From Maribacter sp. (GTDB lineage: Bacteria; Bacteroidota; Bacteroidia; Flavobacteriales; Flavobacteriaceae), in assembly GCA_003232155.1 (NCBI GenBank), contig QILY01000045.1, positions 1 through 5,278 of the forward strand: 5,278 nt of DNA. Reading direction: 5' to 3'. Within the stretch, counting starts at the first letter, position 1. Every line of letters starts with the position of its first letter. The translations under genes were made by a program, and so were the position numbers. Shown here piece by piece: positions 1 to 5,278 of this stretch. The notes beneath the pieces were generated by a model that was not told the origin of the DNA, made no database searches, and saw nothing but the letters and a program-made list of their open reading frames with translations.

Positions 1-2513
1 CCTAAAGCTTTAATTCCCTTAATCGATATAAAATCTTCTATATCAACATTTTGATTAGGTTTTGAGTCTTTACCTCTAGGTTTTGGAAATTCAATTTCGA
101 TCATAGGTCTCCAATCTGTGGATACCAGTTCTAAATATGATTTTGGATGCTCTGAAATAAAGAGATCCTCACGATTTTCATTCTCTATCAAGAAACGCTT
201 CACATAATATTTTTCTTTCTCACCATCATAATAAATAACTGATAAGGGTTTTTTGGGAATCCATTTTTCGAGCACGATCATGTCTTCATCGAAATGGGTC
301 GACATATTCGGGGCCAAGGTCTTGACAACTCCTTTCTGTGTTACGACCAACAATAGATCATCGCCCCTGAACTCACCCAGCAACTCCCCTCTCGCATCTG
401 CATTTAAACGGCGTACCACATCATCAAACCATATTTTACGTGGTTTGAGCGTAGAAACTCCCTTTTCTTTCAGTTCAATGCGTTTTACAGAGTATTTGGT
501 GACAATATTTCCTTTAGATCCACGACCTTTGATCAGAACATCGGCAAAATCAATATCCCATTTTAGCTTTTTAACACTTCCTGCCTGTCGCAAAAGCACG
601 GTTGTTACCTCAGCCTCACCATTGGGGTTGGCCGAAAAATACAATACATCAGTTCCTGCTTTTCCCGAACCTAATGGGTACAACTTATCCCTAGTGATAC
701 TGGTCACATTAAAACGTTTGATATAACTAGGTCCGCCCCTACCATCCTTATAAACCATATTATAGGTGGTACGGTTATCTTTTTTCTTGAATACGGCAAC
801 ATGAATGATGTTTTTACCCACAAAAGTTTTAGAATCTACTTTGGTTACCATCATTTGCCCGTCTTGCGTAAACACGATAACATCATCAATATCGGCACAA
901 TCCGTTATATATTCATCTCTTCGTAATGATGTACCCACAAAGCCCTCTTCACGATTCACATAGAGTTTTGTGTTACGCATAACCACTTTGGTAGCTTCGA
1001 TATCATCGAAAATCCGGATTTCAGATTTACGCTCCCTACCTTTTCCGTATGTTGTTTTGAGTCTTTTAAAATAATCAATAGCGAATTCGATCAAATGCTC
1101 TAAACGATGTTTTACCTCGGCAATTTTTTCTTCAAGATTATCAAGATGTTGCTGCGCCTTATCAATATCAAATTTTGAAATACGTTTGATACGTATTTCA
1201 GTCAAACGAACAATATCTTCTTCAGTTACCGCACGCTTTAAATGTTTAGTATATGGTTTTAACCCTTTATCTATAGCGCTTACAACGCCTTCCCAAGTTT
1301 CTTCCTCTTCAATATCACGATAAATACGGTTTTCAATAAAAATTCGCTCTAAAGATGCGAAGTGCCATTGCTCTTCTAATTCACTTAACTGAATCTCTAG
1401 TTCTGCTTTCAACAACTCTACCGTAGCATCTGTAGAACGTTTTAGCATTTCAGTCACGCCAATAAACAGGGGCTTATTATCTTCAATAATACAACTTAAA
1501 GGAGAGATTGAAGATTCACAAGCTGTAAAAGCATATAAAGCATCAATAGTTTTATCTGGGGATATACCACTCGGAAGATGTACCAAAATCTCAACTTTAG
1601 CAGCAGTATTATCTTCTATCTTCTTTACTTTTATCTTTCCTTTTTCATTTGCTTTTAGGATAGAATCTATTAAAGAAGAAGTATTGGTTCCGTGTGGTAT
1701 TTCATTGATTGCCAGTGTGTTTTTGTCATATTGGGATATCTTAGCCCGTACTCGAATTTTCCCACCTCTTAAACCGTCGTTATAATTACTGATATCGATA
1801 ATACCAGAGGTTGGAAAATCAGGATAAATAGAAAAACGCTGTCCCTTTAAATGCTTTATAGAGGCATTAATAAGTTCAATAAAATTGTGCGGCAATACTT
1901 TAGTGGAAAGTCCTACTGCAATACCTTCAGCTCCTTGCGCCAACAATAAGGGAAATTTAACCGGAAGATTTACTGGTTCTTTCTTACGACCGTCATAGGA
2001 TTGCTGCCATTTTGTGATTTTAGGACTAAAAACAACTTCTAGTGCAAACTTGGATAATCGAGCTTCAATATATCTTGATGCCGCCGCTCTATCACCTGTA
2101 AGGATGTTACCCCAGTTTCCTTGGGTATCGATCAACAAATCTTTTTGACCGATCTGCACCATGGCATCTGCTATACTGGCATCACCGTGCGGGTGATATT
2201 GCATAGTATGCCCTACTACATTGGCTACTTTATTGTACCTACCGTCATCAAGATCTTTTAACGAGTGCATTATTCTGCGCTGCACTGGCTTGAATCCGTC
2301 TTCTATTGCAGGCACAGCACGCTCTAAGATCACGTAAGAAGCATAATCTAAAAACCAATCTTTATACATGCCCGTTACTTTCGTAAGCGCATCTTCTGAT
2401 TCTTCTATACTTGTTTTATTAACCGGCAGGTCGCCCTGATCAGCTGATAAATTTTCGTGATGTGGTTCTCCAGCCTCATCGGCAGGTAGGTTCAGTTCTT
2501 CATTCTCTTCCAT
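1..2513 (-). CDS. parC: DNA topoisomerase IV subunit A (ParC), 3' end cut by window edge
   Basis: This is the A subunit of a type IIA topoisomerase, which cleaves and rejoins DNA and pairs with the ParE encoded just upstream. The frame is open from ATG at 2513-2511 to position 1, giving 837 complete codons and no stop, so the C-terminus lies outside the window. The start is supported by an in-frame TAA at 2531-2529, only 15 nt upstream, and it is the first ATG. Residues 1-40 are an acidic, probably disordered lead. The cleavage domain follows, with YHPHGDASIAD (106-116), DTQGNWGN (129-136) and GDRAAASRYIE (140-150), where Tyr148 is the predicted catalytic tyrosine and Arg147 its partner. QGAEGIAVGLST (193-204) holds the intercalating Ile198. 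The loop between the HPHGD helix and QGNWG is about four residues shorter than in E. coli GyrA. A charged, helical coiled-coil region comes next. From about residue 498 a beta-pinwheel DNA-wrapping domain begins. It has no canonical GyrA box (QRRGGKG), only degenerate versions: RGGP (592-595) and KGRGSKG (662-668). This fits ParC better than GyrA. No Shine-Dalgarno-like sequence precedes the start. Confidence 0.95.
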   Translation of the reverse strand, partial: MEENEELNLPADEAGEPHHENLSADQGDLPVNKTSIEESEDALTKVTGMYKDWFLDYASYVILERAVPAIEDGFKPVQRRIMHSLKDLDDGRYNKVANVVGHTMQYHPHGDASIADAMVQIGQKDLLIDTQGNWGNILTGDRAAASRYIEARLSKFALEVVFSPKITKWQQSYDGRKKEPVNLPVKFPLLLAQGAEGIAVGLSTKVLPHNFIELINASIKHLKGQRFSIYPDFPTSGIIDISNYNDGLRGGKIRVRAKISQYDKNTLAINEIPHGTNTSSLIDSILKANEKGKIKVKKIEDNTAAKVEILVHLPSGISPDKTIDALYAFTACESSISPLSCIIEDNKPLFIGVTEMLKRSTDATVELLKAELEIQLSELEEQWHFASLERIFIENRIYRDIEEEETWEGVVSAIDKGLKPYTKHLKRAVTEEDIVRLTEIRIKRISKFDIDKAQQHLDNLEEKIAEVKHRLEHLIEFAIDYFKRLKTTYGKGRERKSEIRIFDDIEATKVVMRNTKLYVNREEGFVGTSLRRDEYITDCADIDDVIVFTQDGQMMVTKVDSKTFVGKNIIHVAVFKKKDNRTTYNMVYKDGRGGPSYIKRFNVTSITRDKLYPLGSGKAGTDVLYFSANPNGEAEVTTVLLRQAGSVKKLKWDIDFADVLIKGRGSKGNIVTKYSVKRIELKEKGVSTLKPRKIWFDDVVRRLNADARGELLGEFRGDDLLLVVTQKGVVKTLAPNMSTHFDEDMIVLEKWIPKKPLSVIYYDGEKEKYYVKRFLIENENREDLFISEHPKSYLELVSTDWRPMIEIEFPKPRGKDSKPNQNVDIEDFISIKGIKAL

Positions 2514-2538
2514 AAAGAAAGATTCGTATTATGTTAAT

Positions 2539-4401
2539 TTATAATTGATTATCTTCTATTAAATCAATTTCTACTTTAAGGTTATTGATGATGAATTTTT
2601 GACGGTCAGGGGTGTTTTTTCCCATATAAAAACTCAATAACTCTTCTATTGACATGGCCTTGTCCAACATCACAGGTTCCAATCGAATATCATCCCCAAT
2701 AAAATGCACAAATTCATCGGGTGAAATTTCACCCAAACCTTTAAAACGAGTAATCTCTGGTTTTCCCGTTAATTTTTTAATCGCATTTCTTCGCTCCTCT
2801 TCACTATAACAATAAATGGTCTCTTTTTTATTGCGTACACGAAATAAAGGCGTTTGCAAAATGTATAGATGGTTCTCTTTTATCAATTCCGGAAAAAACT
2901 GTAGAAAGAAGGTAATCAACAATAATCGAATGTGCATACCATCAACATCAGCATCGGTCGCAATTACAATTTTGTTATAGCGAAGGTCTTCCATAGACTC
3001 TTCTATATTCAATGCTGCTTGTAACAAATTGAACTCCTCATTCTCGTAGACAATCTTTTTTGACATGCCATAAGAGTTCAACGGCTTACCTCTTAGACTG
3101 AATACAGCTTGTGTATTCACATCGCGCGACTTTGTAATAGAACCAGATGCGGAATCACCTTCAGTAATAAATAAGGTGCTCTCTAAATTTCTATCTTTTT
3201 TAGTGTCACCTAAGTGAATACGGCAATCACGCAATTTTTTATTGTGAAGGTTTGCTTTTTTAGCGCGGTCTTTTGCTAACTTTCGTATTCCTGAAAGTTC
3301 TTTTCGCTCTCGCTCCGCCTGCATTATTTTACGCTGTAGAACATCTCTTGTTTCAGTATTCTTATGCAAATAGTTATCTAAATATTTGCCTACGAAATCG
3401 TTTATATAGCTACGAACAGTTGGTAAATTTCCGCCCATATCAGTAGATCCTAATTTAGTTTTGGTCTGACTTTCAAAAATAGGTTCCATTACTTTAATCG
3501 AAATTGCCGATATGATAGACTTACGAATATCCGAAGGGTCGTAATTTTTACCATAATGCTCTCTAACCGTTCTTACCAAGGCTTCTCTGAATGCAGTTTG
3601 GTGTGTACCGCCTTGCGTAGTATTTTGACCGTTTACAAAAGAATGGTATTCTTCACTATACTGGGTTTTACTATGCGTAATCGCTACTTCGATATCATTT
3701 CCTTTTAGATGGATAACAGGATACAGCATATCATCCATATTATTATTATTTTCCAAAAGGTCTTTTAATCCATTTTCAGAATGAAATTTCTCATTATTGA
3801 AAACAATCGTAAGTCCGGGGTTCAAATACACGTAGTTCCACAGCATACGTTCCACATACTCATTGCGGTACTTGTATTTTTTAAAGATAACCTGATCGGG
3901 AATGAAAGTTACCTTGGTTCCTTTTCGTTGTGAAGAATCCAATGGGCCTTCTTCAGATACCAATTCCCCCTTACTAAACTCGGCTGTTTTGACTTTGCTT
4001 TCACGGGATGACTGTACTTCAAAAAAACTGGAAAGGGCATTTACAGCCTTTGTACCTACACCATTTAGTCCGACAGATTTCTTAAATGCACGAGAATCGT
4101 ACTTACCCCCAGTATTCATTTTAGAAACTACATCCACTACTTTTCCCAAAGGAATACCACGCCCATAATCACGGACTTTCACCACGCCGTCTTTAATTGC
4201 AATATCAATGGTCTTCCCAGCACCCATTACAAATTCATCGACACAGTTATCAATAACTTCTTTTAATAGGATGTAGATACCATCATCAGCTGAAGAACCA
4301 TCGCCCAACTTACCAATATACATACCCGGGCGCATACGAATATGCTCCTTCCAGTCCAACGAACGGATATTGTCTTCGGTATATTGGGTGTTTTCGGCCA
4401 T
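2539..4401 (-). CDS. parE: DNA topoisomerase IV subunit B (ParE), ATPase/TOPRIM subunit
   Basis: This is the ATP-driven B subunit of the type IIA topoisomerase, partner of the downstream ParC in chromosome decatenation and relaxation. The 620 residues are close to E. coli ParE (630) and lack the large insertion of E. coli GyrB. Visible parts in order: RMRPGMYIG (22-30); the GHKL ATPase N-box EVIDNCVDE (48-56), with predicted catalytic Glu48 and Mg-binding Asn52; RDYGRGIP (77-84), with the adenine-contacting Asp78; the ATP lid SVGLNGVG (109-116); the transducer loop QTKTKLG (312-318), with Lys314 expected to contact the ATP gamma-phosphate; a charged helical stretch (about 352-392); and the TOPRIM domain with EGDSASG (414-420), LRGKPLN (436-442), metal-binding DADVDG (483-488) and RFKGLGE (552-558). 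All key residues are present. SVGLNGVG and EGDSASG replace the commoner GGLHGVG and EGDSAGG and fit the Bacteroidota ParE type. It starts at ATG 4401-4399 and stops with TAA at 2541-2539, 25 nt before parC, so the two are probably co-transcribed. Confidence 0.96.
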   Translation of the reverse strand: MAENTQYTEDNIRSLDWKEHIRMRPGMYIGKLGDGSSADDGIYILLKEVIDNCVDEFVMGAGKTIDIAIKDGVVKVRDYGRGIPLGKVVDVVSKMNTGGKYDSRAFKKSVGLNGVGTKAVNALSSFFEVQSSRESKVKTAEFSKGELVSEEGPLDSSQRKGTKVTFIPDQVIFKKYKYRNEYVERMLWNYVYLNPGLTIVFNNEKFHSENGLKDLLENNNNMDDMLYPVIHLKGNDIEVAITHSKTQYSEEYHSFVNGQNTTQGGTHQTAFREALVRTVREHYGKNYDPSDIRKSIISAISIKVMEPIFESQTKTKLGSTDMGGNLPTVRSYINDFVGKYLDNYLHKNTETRDVLQRKIMQAERERKELSGIRKLAKDRAKKANLHNKKLRDCRIHLGDTKKDRNLESTLFITEGDSASGSITKSRDVNTQAVFSLRGKPLNSYGMSKKIVYENEEFNLLQAALNIEESMEDLRYNKIVIATDADVDGMHIRLLLITFFLQFFPELIKENHLYILQTPLFRVRNKKETIYCYSEEERRNAIKKLTGKPEITRFKGLGEISPDEFVHFIGDDIRLEPVMLDKAMSIEELLSFYMGKNTPDRQKFIINNLKVEIDLIEDNQL

Positions 4402-4405
4402 ATAT

Positions 4406-4465
4406 TAGGGGTTTTAACGAAAGAGTTGCTAATATAGCACGAGTTGCAAAAAAATAAAACCCCTA
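4406..4465 (-). promoter_or_regulatory. Nested inverted repeat in the parE leader
   Basis: A perfect 11-bp inverted repeat, TAGGGGTTTTA at 4406-4416 and TAAAACCCCTA at 4455-4465, flanks a 38-nt centre and ends 4 nt before the parE ATG. Inside is a 13-bp palindrome, TGCTAATATAGCA (4427-4439; 5-bp arms, 3-nt loop), and a direct repeat GAGTTGC at 4423-4429 and 4441-4447. In parE mRNA the outer arms could pair and place the ribosome landing region in a stem; as DNA the dyads could be a protein-binding site. The sequence shows the symmetry only; the regulatory role is inferred. It does not look like an intrinsic terminator, because the loop is long and no U-tract follows on the parE strand. Confidence 0.45.
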
Positions 4466-4529
4466 TCGACTAAAGTAATTAACAATAATAAGGGATTTTT
4501 GTTGACAATAAATTAGCTCTAGGTGTAGC

Positions 4530-4669
4530 CCTCCCAAGCGAATGGTTTATTTACTTCGGGATGCGTTTATCAATGACATCGGGAATCCGGACTATCTTCA
4601 GGTTGTTCCCCTTGTGTCCGGGCCCGACCGCCCAGTGGCCTTGCGCAGGCTAACGGTACGCTTGGGAGG
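4530..4669. repeat. 11-bp inverted repeat around the left part of the IS66 relic
   Basis: CCTCCCAAGCG at 4530-4540 is the exact reverse complement of CGCTTGGGAGG at 4659-4669, with 118 bp between. The right copy lies inside the transposase relic, encoding the PPKR part of the minus-strand frame; the left copy lies just beyond the last recognisable transposase codon. Similarity stops at the ends of the 11 bp, so this is not a long inverted duplication. It may be chance, a footprint of rearrangement that trimmed the element, or a long-range stem. Its origin is unknown. Confidence 0.4.
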
Positions 4670-4826
4670 AACTATTTCTGTGGATGGTGGTTTTGAGCTG
4701 TTGCGGCTGTTCTTGGCCACCAACTGTTCTTTGAGCAGATATCTCATTCTGCAACTCCTTGACCTGTGCCATAAGGCCTAATATGATTGTGTCTTTGTCC
4801 AAAACGCCAACAAGATCCGACAATCT
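4554..4826 (-). pseudogene. Decayed N-terminal fragment of an IS66-family transposase (TnpC)
   Basis: Reading the minus strand and changing frame twice recovers a recognisable IS66 TnpC N-terminus. Frame one (4826-4731) gives a leucine-rich helix including LSDLVGVLDKD and LGLMAQVKELQNEI. One base later, frame two (4732-4622) gives KEQLVAKNSRNSSKPPSTE and then KRTVSLRKATGRSG. Frame three (4619-4554) gives GHKGNNLKIV and PDVIDKR. Their order matches IS66 transposases: a leucine-zipper-like helix, then the NSxNSSKPPS motif, then SLR..(S/T)GR..GGQxGHKG before a zinc-finger domain. The usual GGQP before GHKG is shortened, which would fit a deletion of about 7 nt at the second frame change. Only some 90 of the usual roughly 500 residues remain: there is no zinc finger, no DDE catalytic domain, no tnpA/tnpB and no visible terminal inverted repeat. 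Frame one is closed upstream by TAA at 4829-4827, so the original start is lost or lies beyond another shift. It cannot make transposase. The family call comes from recalled motif patterns, not a search. Confidence 0.82.
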
Positions 4827-4913
4827 TTATTAGAATCCAAATCTTAAGGGATATATTTGGCGGTCTTTGTAAATAGCTCTGAACTTTCAATTTATCACGA
4901 AATGTCCTATTTG

Positions 4914-4945
4914 CTAAATACAGTTATTTAGGCAACGTCCTAAAT
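4914..4945. repeat. Two overlapping, mutually exclusive hairpins at the 3' end of the unknown gene
   Basis: Three related arms follow each other: CTAAATA (4914-4920), TATTTAGG (4925-4932) and CCTAAAT (4939-4945). The middle arm can pair with the first (7 bp, 4-nt loop CAGT) or with the third (7 bp, 6-nt loop CAACGT), but not with both. On the minus strand the stem nearest the gene includes the TAG stop codon (4942-4940). The position suits a weak transcription end for the upstream gene, but the stems are AT-rich and no clear U-tract follows, so a terminator is not established. Confidence 0.35.
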
Positions 4946-5278
4946 TTCCGTTAATAATTTTAGATTATTTAGATAGACTGAAATTCCGTCTCCTTCAATG
5001 TCCATTCTAAATTTTTCATATTTGGGCTTTTCCGATTCATCAAATGTTTCAGTATAAACTATCTCCCAGAATTCTATTTGATAATGGCTAACATAATTCA
5101 CAATATATTTAAAGGTTCTAATTACTGGTACGCCAGAACCGAATATTTTACGGATAATGAAGAAATCCCCTTTTTCTTTAATGAGAGTTAGGCTTTCACC
5201 AGCAAAATGATTTTCCAATTGAATCTCTATGTTAATATAGTCTTTAATTTTTTTTCTTGAGTCTTGTCCAAAAATATT
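4940..5278 (-). CDS. Uncharacterised protein, C-terminal part only (5' end outside window)
   Basis: I do not recognise this protein. The frame ends with TAG at 4942-4940 and stays open through the right edge at 5278, giving at least 112 residues. The only Met codon in view lies near the C-terminus (in FRMDIEG), and a TTG at 5218-5216 has no supporting context, so the true start is almost certainly beyond the window. The visible part begins with a lysine-rich segment (SRKKIKDYI), then alternates hydrophobic, aromatic and charged stretches such as GDFFIIRKIFG and YQIEFWEIVYTETF, and ends in GDGISVYLNNLKLLTEI. This pattern suggests a small soluble alpha/beta domain. I see no signal peptide, membrane segment, cysteine cluster or catalytic motif. 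It runs in the same direction as parE-parC but is 538 bp from parE with an IS66 relic between, so a shared operon is unlikely. Coding status rests on the long open frame and plausible composition. Confidence 0.65.
   Translation of the reverse strand, partial: NIFGQDSRKKIKDYINIEIQLENHFAGESLTLIKEKGDFFIIRKIFGSGVPVIRTFKYIVNYVSHYQIEFWEIVYTETFDESEKPKYEKFRMDIEGDGISVYLNNLKLLTEI

Larger units (their letters stand above)
4402..4939. other. Intergenic stretch without an intact gene
   Basis: These 538 bp separate the unknown upstream gene from parE. From right to left they contain a short AT-rich spacer with two overlapping small hairpins (4914-4945), an IS66 transposase relic (about 4826-4554) and the AT-rich parE leader (4402-4540). 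By hand count 4561-4680 is about 56% G+C, clearly richer than the immediate flanks, which agrees with the relic having a different origin. No tRNA-like or rRNA-like sequence and no convincing promoter was seen. The parE promoter should lie here, either in the roughly 140 bp next to parE or within the relic. Confidence 0.7.

Noticed and set aside
253..726. Plus-strand open frame of 157 codons
   Set aside because: It lies entirely antisense to the conserved ParC C-terminal domain; the Ser/Thr/Pro-rich translation has no recognisable motif.
3902..4168. Plus-strand open frame of 88 codons
   Set aside because: It is antisense to the ParE ATPase domain, which carries all expected motifs on the other strand.
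4502..4507. TTGACA, a sigma70-like -35 box on the plus strand
   Set aside because: No -10 box follows at proper spacing, no plus-strand gene lies downstream, and Bacteroidota use a different promoter consensus.
4483..4508. Possible Bacteroidota-type promoter for parE: TTG (4508-4506) and TATTATTG (4490-4483) on the minus strand
   Set aside because: TATTATTG has one mismatch to TAnnTTTG and the 15-nt spacer is shorter than usual; in AT-rich DNA this is too weak to list as a feature.
4542..4781. Plus-strand open frame of 79 codons
   Set aside because: It is the opposite strand of the IS66 relic; the minus strand gives the meaningful motifs (KNSRNSSKPPS, GHKGNNLK).
5216..5218. TTG as start codon of a 92-residue protein
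   Set aside because: The frame stays open another 20 codons to the window edge with no stop, so this TTG is most likely an internal Leu codon.

Overview
The window looks like chromosomal DNA from a member of the Bacteroidota, most likely a flavobacterium. The basis is the ParE/ParC sequence type (for example SVGLNGVGTKAVNALS and EGDSASGS in ParE), the tight parE-parC order, the mostly AT-rich sequence, and the lack of Shine-Dalgarno-like sequence before both topoisomerase starts. The genus cannot be fixed from the sequence alone.

All genes lie on the minus strand, so the window reads from right to left. From 5278 to 4940 is the C-terminal part of a protein I do not recognise; it is open through the right edge, so its start lies outside. 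From 4939 to 4402 is a 538-bp stretch without an intact gene. It holds small overlapping hairpins just after that gene, then a decayed N-terminal piece of an IS66-family transposase (TnpC) at about 4826-4554 that is readable only by changing frame twice, then an AT-rich leader with a long perfect inverted repeat ending 4 nt before parE. From 4401 to 2539 is an intact parE-like type IIA topoisomerase B subunit. From 2513 through position 1 is its A subunit parC, missing only its C-terminal end because of the window border. This long frame has no stop inside the window.

The two topoisomerase genes form one unit (25-nt gap). ParE binds and hydrolyses ATP and supplies the TOPRIM metal site; ParC supplies the DNA-cleaving tyrosine. 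Together they make the A2B2 enzyme that decatenates replicated chromosomes and relaxes supercoils. The IS66 remnant shows that a mobile element once sat upstream of this essential operon and then decayed. I see no CRISPR array, RNA gene, intact mobile element or evidently new multi-gene system. The observations most worth a second look are the frame-broken IS66 relic, the nested dyad in the parE leader, and the natural Ala at the quinolone-determining Ser position of ParC.
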